From Woeseia sp037968755 (GTDB lineage: Bacteria; Pseudomonadota; Gammaproteobacteria; Steroidobacterales; Woeseiaceae), in assembly GCA_037968755.1 (NCBI GenBank), contig JBBKWB010000018.1, positions 12,032 to 76,031 of the forward strand: a stretch of DNA of 64,000 nt, read 5' to 3'. This document shows, piece after piece, positions 16,774 to 26,658 of the stretch. Numbering within the stretch: position 1 is the stretch's first letter; each line of letters begins with the position of its first letter. Below the pieces are notes generated by a model. The model searched no databases. It saw only the letters and a list, made by a program, of their open reading frames with translations, and was not told the origin of the DNA. The translations under genes and the position numbers were made by a program.

Positions 16774-18807
16774 ATGTCACTAGAATCCAGCCGTTCGACC
16801 CGCACCGCAGAGCCTCTGCGCCGAGATCTCGCCAATGCTATACGGGCGCTTAGCATGGACGCCGTACAGGCAGCCAACTCCGGTCACCCGGGCGCGCCGA
16901 TGGGCATGGCCGATATTGCCGAAGTATTGTGGAACGATTATCTGAAGCACAACCCGGGCAATCCCGAGTGGGCCGATCGTGATCGCTTCGTGCTCTCAAA
17001 TGGGCACGGCTCAATGTTGCTATACAGCCTGTTGCATCTTAGTGGCTACCCACTTGGCATCGATGAAATTCGCAACTTCCGGCAGTTCGGCTCCCGCACA
17101 GCCGGGCACCCGGAGCGCGAGCCGGAACTGGGTATCGAGACCACGACAGGGCCGTTAGGTCAGGGCATCAGTAACGCGGTGGGTATGGCACTCGCCGAAA
17201 AAATGCTGGCTGCGCAGTTTAACCGTCCCGGTTTTGACATCGTTGATCACCGGACCTGGGTTTTTGCCGGTGATGGCTGCCTGATGGAAGGCATTTCCCA
17301 CGAAGCCTGTTCACTGGCCGGCACTTTAAAACTTGGCAAACTTGTATGCCTGTATGACGACAACGGCATTTCCATTGATGGCGAGGTGGATGCCTGGTTC
17401 ACGGACGACACCGCCGCCCGCTTTCGCGCCTACGGCTGGCAAGTCATCGACAATGTTGACGGCCATGACAGCGCAGCGATTGCCGCGGCGATAGCGGAGG
17501 CCGTTGCCGAAACGACGCGACCTTCGATGATTTGCTGCAAGACCGTGATCGGTTTCGGTTCGCCCAACAAGCAGGGCACAGCCAGCACCCATGGTGCGCC
17601 GTTGGGTGCTGATGAAATTGCTGCAAGTCGCAAAGAGCTGGGCTGGCCGCACGCTGCATTCGAAATTCCACCGGCTATTGCGGCAGGCTGGGATGCGCAC
17701 GAGAAGGGCGCTGCCAGCGAGCAGGCCTGGCAAGACCTGTTTGACCGCTACGAACTCGAGCATCCGGAGCTCGCCGCGGAATTTTTGCGTCGCCAGCATG
17801 GGGCTCTGCCGGAAAACTGGCCTGAGTACGCCGCTGGCAAGATCGCGGAGATTGATGCCGAGGGCGCCAAAATGGCGACACGCCAGGCGTCGTTGCTGGC
17901 ATTAAACGCATTTGCACCGGTACTGCCGGAGCTGGTCGGCGGTTCGGCTGACCTGACTGGCTCGAACCTGACGAAGCACGCAGGCTCCAGGCCGATCACC
18001 GGCGAAGACGCGTCCGGCAACTACATTTACTTCGGCGTACGGGAATTCGGCATGTCCGCTATTTGCAACGGGCTCGGACTGCACGGCGGCATCATTCCGT
18101 ATTGCGGGACGTTCCTGACGTTTTCAGATTACGCGCGCAATGCGTTGCGCATGGCGGCGCTGATGGAGCTGCAGAACATATTTGTTTACACCCATGACTC
18201 GATTGGCCTTGGCGAAGACGGCCCGACGCACCAACCCGTCGAGCACGTAGCGAGCCTGCGCATCATGCCCAACATGCGGGTCTGGCGGCCTTGCGACACG
18301 GTTGAGACCGCGGTTGCCTGGCGCGATGCCATTGAACATCGCGATGGTCCCAGCAGTCTTGTGCTGACGCGTCAGGGCCTGCCGCATCAGGTACGCAGCA
18401 ATGCGCAGCGCGATGCAATTGCGCGTGGCGGCTATGTCCTCAGCGATTCAGATGGTACGCCGGAATTGATCATCATCGCGACGGGCTCCGAGGTTGCGCT
18501 TGCCCAGGATGCTGCGCTCGAGCTGCGTAGTAGTGGCCGCAAAGTTCGGGTCGTCTCGATGCCGTGCGTAGAGCTGTTCGACCGGCAATCGGCGGACTAT
18601 CGCGAACAGGTTTTGCCGGCTTCCGTGAGCGCACGGCTTGCGGTCGAAGCGGGGGTGAGCGACGGCTGGTGGCGCTTTGTCGGTACAACAGGCCGTGTCA
18701 TCGGCATGGATACATTCGGGCAATCGGCGCCAGCAGAAACACTTTTCGAGCATTATGGCTTCAGCGTGGCCAATGTCGTCGAAAAGGCGAAGGAGCTGCT
18801 AGGCTAG
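16774..18807 (+). CDS. tkt: Transketolase
   Basis: Thiamine-diphosphate enzyme of the pentose phosphate pathway (677 residues). The start MSLESSRSTRTAEPLRRDLA is chosen where family similarity begins; upstream codons in the open frame look non-coding. Visible: NSGHPGAPMGMADIAEVLW, SNGHGSMLLYSLLHLSGY, TTGPLGQGISNAVGMALAEK, the ThDP motif region FAGDGCLMEGISHEACSLAG, the GDDGPTHQPVEHVASLR-like segment (here GLGEDGPTHQPVEH) and a C-terminal domain. It is first in a glycolytic/pentose set with gap, pgk and pyk. Confidence 0.96.
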   Translation: MSLESSRSTRTAEPLRRDLANAIRALSMDAVQAANSGHPGAPMGMADIAEVLWNDYLKHNPGNPEWADRDRFVLSNGHGSMLLYSLLHLSGYPLGIDEIRNFRQFGSRTAGHPEREPELGIETTTGPLGQGISNAVGMALAEKMLAAQFNRPGFDIVDHRTWVFAGDGCLMEGISHEACSLAGTLKLGKLVCLYDDNGISIDGEVDAWFTDDTAARFRAYGWQVIDNVDGHDSAAIAAAIAEAVAETTRPSMICCKTVIGFGSPNKQGTASTHGAPLGADEIAASRKELGWPHAAFEIPPAIAAGWDAHEKGAASEQAWQDLFDRYELEHPELAAEFLRRQHGALPENWPEYAAGKIAEIDAEGAKMATRQASLLALNAFAPVLPELVGGSADLTGSNLTKHAGSRPITGEDASGNYIYFGVREFGMSAICNGLGLHGGIIPYCGTFLTFSDYARNALRMAALMELQNIFVYTHDSIGLGEDGPTHQPVEHVASLRIMPNMRVWRPCDTVETAVAWRDAIEHRDGPSSLVLTRQGLPHQVRSNAQRDAIARGGYVLSDSDGTPELIIIATGSEVALAQDAALELRSSGRKVRVVSMPCVELFDRQSADYREQVLPASVSARLAVEAGVSDGWWRFVGTTGRVIGMDTFGQSAPAETLFEHYGFSVANVVEKAKELLG

Positions 18808-18822
18808 CATTCCGGCTGGACG

Positions 18823-18913
18823 GGCGCGGCTGCGGGAGCGCCACAAAGGGCCGCGCCGCGCGAGTAGGTCTCGGCACAACACAACTCATTATCCGTCCGC
18901 ATAAATCGCGGAC
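18823..18913 (+). other. Two hairpins between tkt and gap
   Basis: GGCGCGGC (18823-18830) pairs with GCCGCGCC (18850-18857), and GTCCGC (18895-18900) with GCGGAC (18908-18913). Neither is followed by a T-run, so they are more likely mRNA-processing, stabilising or attenuating structures than simple terminators. The second lies about 30 bases before the gap start codon. Confidence 0.5.
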
Positions 18914-18943
18914 AGGATGCTCAATCAATATCTGGAGACAGCA

Positions 18944-19957
18944 ATGACCATAAAGATCGGAATTAACGGCTATGGCCGTATCGGCCGCAACATTCTGCGT
19001 GCACTCTATGAAGGCGGCTTGCGCTCGAAGATCGAAATTGTAGCCGTTAACGATCTTGGCGATGCGCAAACCAATGCCCACCTGACGCGGCGAGATACAG
19101 CGCACGGTCGCTTTCCGGGCACGATCGAGGTTGATGGCGATTCGATGGTGGTCAACGGTGACCGCATCAAAGTGCTGGCTGAGCGTGATCCGGCGAAATT
19201 ACCGTGGGGCGATCTGGGCGTCGATATTGTGCTCGAATCCACCGGTTTTTTTGCCTCCAAAGACAAAGCGTCTGCCCACCTGAAAGGTGGCGCGAAGAAG
19301 GTCGTCATTTCTGCGCCGGCCGGTACCGACGTTGATGCAACCGTGGTCTACGGCGTTAACCACAATGTATTGAAGTCGTCGCACACGGTTATTTCGAATG
19401 CGTCCTGTACTACGAACTGCCTCGCGCCGCTCGTTAAGCCTTTGCATGAAAAACTGGGCCTCAAGCACGGCCTCATGACAACCATTCATGCCTACACTAA
19501 CGACCAGGTACTGACGGATGTTTATCATTCCGACCTGCGTCGCGCGCGTTCAGCAACGATGTCGCAGATTCCGACAAAGACCGGTGCTGCCTCTGCCGTA
19601 GGACTGGTGTTGCCGGAGCTTGCAGGTCGCCTGGATGGCTACGCCATGCGCGTGCCCACGATTAACGTTTCAGCGGTTGACCTGACATTCGTGGCGAATC
19701 GCGATACGACGATTGACGAGATCCACGCGATCATGAAAGAAGCGAGCGAAGGCGAGCTGAAAGGCGTGCTGGCCTATACCGACGAGCCACTGGTGTCGGT
19801 TGACTTCAATCATGATCCAGCGTCATCCACATATGATGCGGGCCTGACCAAGGTCATGGGCGGAAACCTGGTCAAGGTTTTGGCGTGGTACGACAACGAG
19901 TGGGGTTTTTCTAACCGCATGCTCGACACTACCCTGGCGCTCGCAAACGCCAAGTAA
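18944..19957 (+). CDS. gap: Type I glyceraldehyde-3-phosphate dehydrogenase
   Basis: Phosphorylating GAPDH (337 residues), ATG at 18944 with GGAGA eight bases upstream. The NAD-binding start TIKIGINGYGRIGRNILRAL, then VNDLGDAQTNAHLTRRDTAHG, and the catalytic SNASCTTNCLAPLVK with Cys near residue 154 and the following His (TIHAYTNDQ). The C-terminal WYDNEWGFSNRMLD is standard. The VNDLGD segment keeps the Asp usual for NAD use, so a glycolytic NAD enzyme is most likely. It lies between tkt and pgk on the same strand. Confidence 0.96.
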   Translation: MTIKIGINGYGRIGRNILRALYEGGLRSKIEIVAVNDLGDAQTNAHLTRRDTAHGRFPGTIEVDGDSMVVNGDRIKVLAERDPAKLPWGDLGVDIVLESTGFFASKDKASAHLKGGAKKVVISAPAGTDVDATVVYGVNHNVLKSSHTVISNASCTTNCLAPLVKPLHEKLGLKHGLMTTIHAYTNDQVLTDVYHSDLRRARSATMSQIPTKTGAASAVGLVLPELAGRLDGYAMRVPTINVSAVDLTFVANRDTTIDEIHAIMKEASEGELKGVLAYTDEPLVSVDFNHDPASSTYDAGLTKVMGGNLVKVLAWYDNEWGFSNRMLDTTLALANAK

Positions 19958-20017
19958 CCCGGATCCGGCGTCCGTTGCCGTGGGTAACGGACGCCGTCGA
20001 TCAAACAGGCTGACACC

Positions 20018-21187
20018 ATGCTGAAAATGACTGACCTGGATCTCGCCGGCAAGCGCGTGCTGATCCGGGAAGACCTGAACGTGCCGATCGCTGATGGCGT
20101 GGTCACCAGCGCCGCCCGGATTGACGCCGCATTGCCCACCTTGCGCACGGCGCTGGCTGCAGGCGCGGCCGTCATCGTGATGTCGCATCTTGGGCGCCCG
20201 GAAGAGGGTAAGCCGGATGAGAGTGCTTCGTTGCAGCCAGTAGCGGACTACCTGGCACGCGAACTGGATTGTGCGGTGCCGCTGCTGAAGGACTGGTCAA
20301 ACGGCGTAGAGGTTGCGCCCGGCTCGATCGTATTGCTGGAAAACATCCGTTTCGAAGTTGGCGAGAAAGCGTGCAGCGATGCGTTGTCGAAGCGACTGGC
20401 GGCGCTGTGCGACATCTTCGTCATGGATGCATTTGGCACTGCGCATCGAGCGCAGGCAAGTACGTACGGGGTCGCGAAGTTTGCGCCGATCGCAGCGGCC
20501 GGGCCGTTACTTTCCGCGGAACTCGAGGCACTCGCGAAAGCGCTCGACAAGCCGGCGCGGCCGTTTGTCGCGATCGTTGGCGGTTCGAAGGTATCAACCA
20601 AGTTGACGGTGCTCGATACGCTTGCTGGCATCGTCGACCAGCTTATTGTTGGCGGGGGTATTGCGAACACATTTATTGCGGCAGCGGGTCACCCGGTCGG
20701 CAAGTCCCTGTACGAGGCGGATATGCTCGACACGGCGAAAGACCTTAGTGCGGGCGGCGACCGACGTGCAAGCGTTCCCTTGCCGGTCGATGTTGTCGTT
20801 GCCAACGAGTTTTCAGCCGATGCGAACGCGACGATCAAGGCAGTAGCGGACGTAGCAACGGACGATTTGATTCTCGACATCGGCCCAAAAACGGCGGAGC
20901 AATTCGCCAAACTGATCGCCAATGCTGGAACCATAATCTGGAATGGTCCGGTCGGCGTATTTGAGTTTGACCAATTCGGCGAAGGTACCAAACGCATTGC
21001 GGAAGCATGCGCCGAAAGTTCGGCATTCTCCGTTGCCGGTGGTGGCGATACGCTGGCAGCAATTGAGAAGTACGGCGTCGGCCAGGACATATCCTATATT
21101 TCGACGGGCGGTGGTGCGTTTCTTGAGTTCGTCGAGGGCAAGACCCTGCCTGCCGTCGCTATTCTCGAAGAACGCGCGGCCGGATAG
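20018..21187 (+). CDS. pgk: Phosphoglycerate kinase
   Basis: Transfers phosphate from 1,3-bisphosphoglycerate to ADP (389 residues). Motifs: LIREDLNVPIADGVVT, VIVMSHLGRPEEGKPDESASL, LLENIRFEVGEKACSD, the KVSTKLTVLD loop, and the nucleotide end IWNGPVGVFEFDQFGEGTK with VAGGGDTLAAIEKYG. Start ATG 20018 (MLKMTDLDLAGKR); an ATG three codons later is also possible. It follows gap by 60 bases and faces the phoX-like gene, which ends 61 bases downstream. Confidence 0.97.
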   Translation: MLKMTDLDLAGKRVLIREDLNVPIADGVVTSAARIDAALPTLRTALAAGAAVIVMSHLGRPEEGKPDESASLQPVADYLARELDCAVPLLKDWSNGVEVAPGSIVLLENIRFEVGEKACSDALSKRLAALCDIFVMDAFGTAHRAQASTYGVAKFAPIAAAGPLLSAELEALAKALDKPARPFVAIVGGSKVSTKLTVLDTLAGIVDQLIVGGGIANTFIAAAGHPVGKSLYEADMLDTAKDLSAGGDRRASVPLPVDVVVANEFSADANATIKAVADVATDDLILDIGPKTAEQFAKLIANAGTIIWNGPVGVFEFDQFGEGTKRIAEACAESSAFSVAGGGDTLAAIEKYGVGQDISYISTGGGAFLEFVEGKTLPAVAILEERAAG

Positions 21188-21248
21188 TCGCTACGGCGAA
21201 AAGACTGACGGCCAAAATAAATCGACTACTGCTGGTCACTACGGGACA

Positions 21249-22628
21249 TCAGGCAAGCGGCCACGGGCCGCTGATTGCGAGCGTCATTCCCGGCACCTGT
21301 ATGTTCACGAACATTTGCCGGCCATCCGGCGAAAAGCAGATTCCTGCAAGTTCCGAGTTGCTGTACGGATTGTCTGCGAGCGGATACTGACCGCCATCAG
21401 CTGAAATGCCGACCAGTCCGCAATGACTTGCGGTGTCCTCGCATACGACAAGGTCGCCCCACGGGCTCACGTTGAGATTGTCGGCGTGCCGCAGCAGGCT
21501 GTCCTGGGTCGATTCTGCAACGAGCGTCAAATAGCCCTCGCGTTCTGCTGATTGCTCGGAACGCGGCAAAGGCCGGTAGCTGAATACCTGGCCCAGGCGC
21601 TCGGCCCCGCCGATCGTAGCGGCGAGGTAGACCTCTCCGTTAGCGAAGCACAGACCTTCGCCGCGGGCAAAGCGCGCTGCGCCCTGTTCGAAGCCAATCA
21701 GTCGCAGGTCATTCTCGTCACGATCCACGTCATCGAGATCGATCCAGCGAACGGGCAGGGACTGGCCGGGTTCGATGTCGCGACTGTATTCCCAGTTGCG
21801 TGTATCGAATGACGGTTGCCCGGCAATCATCAACGCCTGCAGTTGTCCGCCAGCGGCGAGTTTGCCCGGTACGGTTGGCACGAATCGATACAGAAGGCAG
21901 CGATAGCGGTCCTCACTGAGATAGACAATGCCGGTTGCCGGATCGACAGCAGCAGCTTCATGTTCGAAACGACCCATCGCCTTAAGCGGTTCAGGGCGAA
22001 CGGCACCGCGCTCTTGCGCAGGCACTTCAAAAACGTAGCCGTGGCGCTTATCGCGCTGCACCATAAGCGATTGCTCGAAACTGCTGCCGGGTTCCGTAAA
22101 GCACTCTTCGCAACTCAACCAGCTGCCCCAGGGAGTTTTTCCGCCAGCGCAGTTGACCTCCGTGCCGGCGAGACTCATGTGCTGGCGCACGCGGTGTTGC
22201 CGGGCCGGGTCCCAGACGATCGTCGATGTGCCGCCGTTGCCGGGGGTTCGTCCGCTGCCGAAATCGTATACGCGTTCCGGGTCGATGTGCTGCAGCCGTT
22301 CCAGCGACGCGCCGAACGGGCCGCGGTCGCTGCGCACTGCCGAGATTTCGTGGTTACACACCAGGATGACCTGTCCGTTCGTGCCCTTGAATGCCGCCAT
22401 GCCGTCGGCCAAAGCAGGTACCTGCAGGCCGTCATCCATTTCATCGCCAAAGCTTGCCACGATGTCGTAACGAAACCCTGCCGGCAGATCGAGAATGCGC
22501 TGCGGATCCGCTTGCAGCATGCCGAAGCCCTTGCTGCGTCCGCCGCCGCTCTGGCCCGTGCTGCTGCAGGCGGGCGAACTCGCGGCGGCGGCCGCGAGGG
22601 TTTGAACAAATCGACGTCGATTGATCAC
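21249..22628 (-). CDS. PhoX/DUF839-family exported phosphatase-like protein
   Basis: 459 residues, beginning INRRRFVQTLAAAAASSPAC, a twin-arginine signal (RRRF). PhoX enzymes are Tat-exported Ca/Fe alkaline phosphatases. The family's SCEECF segment is present (LSCEECFTEPGSSFEQ, where PhoX uses Cys for iron), as are FEHEAAAVDPATGIVYLSED, GEGLCFANGEVYLAAT and HADNLNVSPWGDLVVCED. That argues for a functional beta-propeller phosphatase, although substrate and phosphate regulation cannot be read here. It lies antisense between pgk and pyk and is divergent from pyk. The lipobox-like SPAC is not canonical. Confidence 0.85.
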   Translation of the reverse strand: MINRRRFVQTLAAAAASSPACSSTGQSGGGRSKGFGMLQADPQRILDLPAGFRYDIVASFGDEMDDGLQVPALADGMAAFKGTNGQVILVCNHEISAVRSDRGPFGASLERLQHIDPERVYDFGSGRTPGNGGTSTIVWDPARQHRVRQHMSLAGTEVNCAGGKTPWGSWLSCEECFTEPGSSFEQSLMVQRDKRHGYVFEVPAQERGAVRPEPLKAMGRFEHEAAAVDPATGIVYLSEDRYRCLLYRFVPTVPGKLAAGGQLQALMIAGQPSFDTRNWEYSRDIEPGQSLPVRWIDLDDVDRDENDLRLIGFEQGAARFARGEGLCFANGEVYLAATIGGAERLGQVFSYRPLPRSEQSAEREGYLTLVAESTQDSLLRHADNLNVSPWGDLVVCEDTASHCGLVGISADGGQYPLADNPYSNSELAGICFSPDGRQMFVNIQVPGMTLAISGPWPLA

Positions 22629-22763
22629 AGTTGTTTCACCTGGTTCGGTCGTAACTGGATAACAAGGATTCAGGGAGTGTACCGGCAGAATGCTACAACT
22701 TCAGATCGGTATTGCGGGCAGGCAAAATGTACCAGGGAAACTTTGTTGTGCAATAATCGACCG

Positions 22764-24200
22764 ATGTTAAAACGAACCAAGATCGTTGCCACCCTCGGGC
22801 CGGCGACCGATGACCCCAAAATCCTGCAGGCAATGATCGATGCGGGCGTTGATGTAGCGCGTATCAATTTTTCGCACGGTACCGAAGCAGAACAGCGTGC
22901 GCGCACCCAGGCCTTACGGGACGCCGCGCGCGCGTGTGGCCGTGAGATAGGCGTAATGGGCGACTTGCAGGGTCCGAAGATCCGCATACGTCGTTTTCGT
23001 GATGGCGCGGTCATGCTCGATTCGGGGGCAGCGTTTTTTCTCGATTCAACCCTGGACGGCGACAGTGGCGATGTACACGGCGTCAGCGTGGCCTACGACG
23101 ATTTGCATAAGGACGTTGCCAAGGGAGATGTGCTGCTTCTGAACGATGGCCAGATTACGCTGATCGTGGACCGGGTCGAGGGCAGCCGGATTCACACAAC
23201 GGTTCAGTTTGGCGGAGAACTTTCCGATCACAAAGGCATTAATCGCCAGGGCGGCGGATTATCGGCAGCAGCCCTGACCGACTCGGATCGGGCCAATATC
23301 CAGACAGCTGCTGATCTTGAAATGGATTTTCTCGCTGTTTCGTTTGTGCGCAGCGCAAAAGATGTGAATGAAGCGCGCCGATTATTCCGGAAAGCCGGCG
23401 GCCGGGGGCTGATTGTGGCGAAGATAGAGCGCGCCGAAGCCGTTACCAACGTCGAATCGATTATCGAGGCGGCTGACATCGTCATGGTGGCGCGCGGCGA
23501 TCTCGGTGTCGAAATGGGCTATGCCGAATTGCCCGGCATGCAGAAACGAATTATTCGGCGCACCCGGCACCTGAACAAGATCGTGATCACGGCGACGCAA
23601 ATGATGGAGTCGATGATCAGCAGCCCCATTCCGACTCGCGCTGAAGTATCCGACGTGGCAAACGCCGTCATGGACGGTTCTGATGCAGTCATGCTGTCTG
23701 GTGAGACGGCAGTCGGGGATTATCCGGTGGAGGCTATCAAGGCGATGGCAGACGTATGCCGAGCCGCAGAAAAGCACACGCTGGCACGCGGCCGAACCAC
23801 GCACCGCCTGGATGACCAGTTCCAGGCTGTTGATGAAGCGATTGCAATGGCGGTCATGTACACCGCGAATCACATGGCGGTCAAAGCCATTATTGCGCTG
23901 ACCGAATCCGGCTCAACAACGCTTTGGATGTCACGTATCCGCTCCGATATTCCGATCTATGCGTTTACGCCGCATGTCGCCACGCGCCGCCGGGTGACGA
24001 TGTACCGCGGTGTCTATCCGGTGGATTTCCAGATTGCACACACAGAGATTCTGGAACTGTATCGGGATATTTTCGCGACCCTGTTAGAGCACAAACTGGT
24101 TGTCGAAGATGACCTGGTGCTGTTTACCAAGGGTGATCTCACCGGGGTCTCCGGCAGTACCAACTCGATGAAGATTATTCGCGTCAATTCCTCGCTATGA
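22764..24200 (+). CDS. pyk: Pyruvate kinase
   Basis: Final ATP-forming step of glycolysis (478 residues). Start MLKRTKIVATLGPATDDP at ATG 22764; the open frame continues far upstream, antisense to phoX, but that part is not protein-like. Motifs: RINFSHGTEAEQRAR, MGDLQGPKIRIRRF, the catalytic IVAKIERAEAVTNVESII with DIVMVARGDLGVEMG, and TATQMMESMISSPIPTRAEVSDVANAV, DGSDAVMLSGETAVGDYP. The C-terminal domain ends GVSGSTNSMKIIRV. The penicillin-acylase gene follows after 16 bases. Confidence 0.96.
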   Translation: MLKRTKIVATLGPATDDPKILQAMIDAGVDVARINFSHGTEAEQRARTQALRDAARACGREIGVMGDLQGPKIRIRRFRDGAVMLDSGAAFFLDSTLDGDSGDVHGVSVAYDDLHKDVAKGDVLLLNDGQITLIVDRVEGSRIHTTVQFGGELSDHKGINRQGGGLSAAALTDSDRANIQTAADLEMDFLAVSFVRSAKDVNEARRLFRKAGGRGLIVAKIERAEAVTNVESIIEAADIVMVARGDLGVEMGYAELPGMQKRIIRRTRHLNKIVITATQMMESMISSPIPTRAEVSDVANAVMDGSDAVMLSGETAVGDYPVEAIKAMADVCRAAEKHTLARGRTTHRLDDQFQAVDEAIAMAVMYTANHMAVKAIIALTESGSTTLWMSRIRSDIPIYAFTPHVATRRRVTMYRGVYPVDFQIAHTEILELYRDIFATLLEHKLVVEDDLVLFTKGDLTGVSGSTNSMKIIRVNSSL

Positions 24201-24216
24201 CGCGCGCCCGCTAAGT

Positions 24217-26580
24217 ATGCGAATCGTCAGGCGCTGGCTATTGCGACTGGCCGGCGTTGTTGTCGGGCTTGGCGTAATCGCGGTATTCGTCGCCTGGCAA
24301 ATGTTGCGTGGCAGCCTACCGCAACTCGCTGGCGAAACCCGGGTAGCCGGCCTCTCACAAGCCGCGACCATTGAACGCGACGCAGCCGGAATTCCAGTAA
24401 TCCGCGCGCAAGACCGGCGCGATCTCGCCTTCGCAACCGGTTTTGCGCATGGCCAGGACCGTTTCTTCCAGATGGATCTTTCGCGCCGCAGTGCCGCCGG
24501 TGAACTCGCGGAGATCGTTGGCAGTGCAGCATTGCAGCGCGATCGGCGTATGCGAATTCATCGCTTCCGGGCTCGCGCCCGGCGCATACTTGACGATGTT
24601 CCGGCCAGTCAGCTTGAGATTCTTCAGGCCTATGCGGAGGGCGTGAACGGAGCGCTTTTAGCCATGTCGGCGAGGCCGTTCGAGTACATAGTGCTGCGCA
24701 GCAGCCCGCAGGAATGGCAGGTCGAAGATTCTTTGCTCGTACTGTTCGCGATGTTCCTGGACCTCAATGATGAGCGTGCCGATCGCGATGTGGAGATGTC
24801 CTTTGTCGCCGGCGCGTTGCCCGCCGACGTATTTCACTGGCTCTATCCGGACGGTTCGCACTGGGACGCGCCATTGCAGGGCGCAGCGAGGACCGAGCCT
24901 GCGATTCCCGGTCCCGAGCTGATCGATTTGCGAAAGTTCAAGCAAGCTGTAGCGCAGCGGCAAATGTATTTGCCGGAAGCGCTGCCCGGGAGCAACAACT
25001 GGGCGGTCAGTGGCGCATTGACCAGCGACGGTCGCGCTATCGTCGCCAACGATATGCATCTCGGCTTGCGCACCCCGAATATTTTCTACCGGGCACGGTT
25101 GCTTAGCGGCGATATCGATGTCAGTGGCGTCACGCTTCCCGGTACGCCGGTCGTTGTGGCCGGCAGTAATGGCCGTGTTGCCTGGGGATTTACCAACAGT
25201 AACGGCGACTGGTCGGATGCCGTGATCGTACGCCCCGGCAGCTCTGCAAAATTCTATTTGACGCCTGACGGCGAGCAGCCATTCATCGAATACAAGGAAG
25301 AAATTGTTGTGCGCGACAGTCGCGCCGATGAATTGTTGGTGAGGGAGACCATTTGGGGTCCCGTGCGTGATGATCTCGTGCATCCGCAAGGCGAGATTGC
25401 GATCAGCTGGATCGCGCATCACCCGCAGGCAGTTAATCTCGAGCAGTTGAATCTTGAGAACGCGGGCAACATCGAAGAGGCGATGGCCGTCGCCAATCGC
25501 ATGGGCATTCCGCCGCAAAATTTCATGACAGGTGATGCCTCGGGTCGTATCGGCTGGACCTTGGCAGGGCAGGTGCCGACGCGCGGAGACTACGACGCGC
25601 GTCTGCCGGTCGACGGCGCCACTGAAGGCAGTTTTGCTGGCTGGCTGCAGGCCAGCGAGTACCCGCGCATCGTGGACCCGACAGATGGACGCTTGTGGAC
25701 AGCAAATTCACGCGTGGTCGATGGCGCTGCGCTCGCCAAGCTCGGCGACGGCGGTTATGCACTCGGTGCACGAACCCGGCAGATTCGCGACGGCCTGCGC
25801 GCGATGGAACGCTTCGCGCCCAGCGACATGCTGCGCGTGCATCTCGATGACCGCGCTCTGTTCCTGCAACCCTGGCAGGCGCTGTTGCTCGATGTGCTGG
25901 ACAGCGATGCCGTTGCCGCGCGTCCGCAACACAGCTTGTATCGCGATCTCGTCGCCAACTGGACGCCACGCGCCTCGGTTGATTCGGTCGGTTACCGGCT
26001 GGTGCGGGCGTTCTATGACGAAGTCTATGCAAGCGTATTCGCCATGTTGATGACGCCGGTACGCGAGCGCTATCCACATGATGTGCCCTTGCGGCCGAGT
26101 CGCCAGTTTGCGGCGCCGCTGTGGGCCCTGGTCACAGAGCGGCCGGCGCATATGCTGACTAGTAACTACCGTAGTTGGCGTGAGCTGCTATTGATCTCGC
26201 TCGACCGCGCCAGCGGTGAACTTGCCGCGCGGCCGGGCGGCCTGGCCGAGCGCAGCTGGGGCGAGCGCAACCTGGCGGCTATTCGCCACCCTTTGAGCTC
26301 ATCCCTGCCGTGGGCCGCGCGCTGGCTGGATATGCCCAGAGAGCCGCTCGCCGGTGGGCGCGACATGCCGCGCGTACAGGGCCCGGCATTCGGCGCATCG
26401 GAACGGTTCGCTGTCGCCCCGGGCGCAGAAGCGGGCGGTTACCTGCATATGCCGGCAGGCCAGAGTGGTCACCCGTTGTCGAAATTTTACCGCGTTGGGC
26501 ATGCTGACTGGGTGCAGGGCAACGCCTCGGCTTTCCTGCCCGGAGCGGCCCAGTACACGCTGACCCTGCAACCCGAGTAA
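24217..26580 (+). CDS. Membrane-anchored penicillin-acylase family Ntn hydrolase
   Basis: 787 residues. An uncleaved-looking N-terminal hydrophobic segment (about 8-30: LLRLAGVVVGLGVIAVFVAW) would place the enzyme in the periplasm, anchored in the inner membrane. The alpha-chain region has the family ERDAAGIPVIRAQDRRDLAF and FATGFAHGQDRFFQMDLSRR. The nucleophile is Ser at about residue 259 in LPGSNNWAVSG, where family members self-cleave before Ser. The beta-chain then shows NDMHLGLRTPNIFYRARL and GFTNSNGDWSD. Substrates of such proteins range from beta-lactams to acyl-homoserine lactones and other amides; the substrate here is unknown. It lies 16 bases after pyk. Confidence 0.9.
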   Translation: MRIVRRWLLRLAGVVVGLGVIAVFVAWQMLRGSLPQLAGETRVAGLSQAATIERDAAGIPVIRAQDRRDLAFATGFAHGQDRFFQMDLSRRSAAGELAEIVGSAALQRDRRMRIHRFRARARRILDDVPASQLEILQAYAEGVNGALLAMSARPFEYIVLRSSPQEWQVEDSLLVLFAMFLDLNDERADRDVEMSFVAGALPADVFHWLYPDGSHWDAPLQGAARTEPAIPGPELIDLRKFKQAVAQRQMYLPEALPGSNNWAVSGALTSDGRAIVANDMHLGLRTPNIFYRARLLSGDIDVSGVTLPGTPVVVAGSNGRVAWGFTNSNGDWSDAVIVRPGSSAKFYLTPDGEQPFIEYKEEIVVRDSRADELLVRETIWGPVRDDLVHPQGEIAISWIAHHPQAVNLEQLNLENAGNIEEAMAVANRMGIPPQNFMTGDASGRIGWTLAGQVPTRGDYDARLPVDGATEGSFAGWLQASEYPRIVDPTDGRLWTANSRVVDGAALAKLGDGGYALGARTRQIRDGLRAMERFAPSDMLRVHLDDRALFLQPWQALLLDVLDSDAVAARPQHSLYRDLVANWTPRASVDSVGYRLVRAFYDEVYASVFAMLMTPVRERYPHDVPLRPSRQFAAPLWALVTERPAHMLTSNYRSWRELLLISLDRASGELAARPGGLAERSWGERNLAAIRHPLSSSLPWAARWLDMPREPLAGGRDMPRVQGPAFGASERFAVAPGAEAGGYLHMPAGQSGHPLSKFYRVGHADWVQGNASAFLPGAAQYTLTLQPE

Positions 26581-26658
26581 GCGCCTCGCCGCAACCTGTA
26601 CTGGCGCTGCATGGCGATGGTACTGTTTGCCGCCCCAGTAGAGCGCTACGGACGATTC

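Noticed and set aside
21816..22763. Long N-terminal extension of the pyruvate kinase frame
   Set aside because: The added part lies antisense to the phoX-like gene and is low-complexity Arg/Ala; the family N-terminus starts at 22764.
24658..25518. 286-residue open frame antisense to the penicillin-acylase gene
   Set aside because: It overlaps the catalytic region of a conserved enzyme, has no family similarity and contains shadow-like composition.
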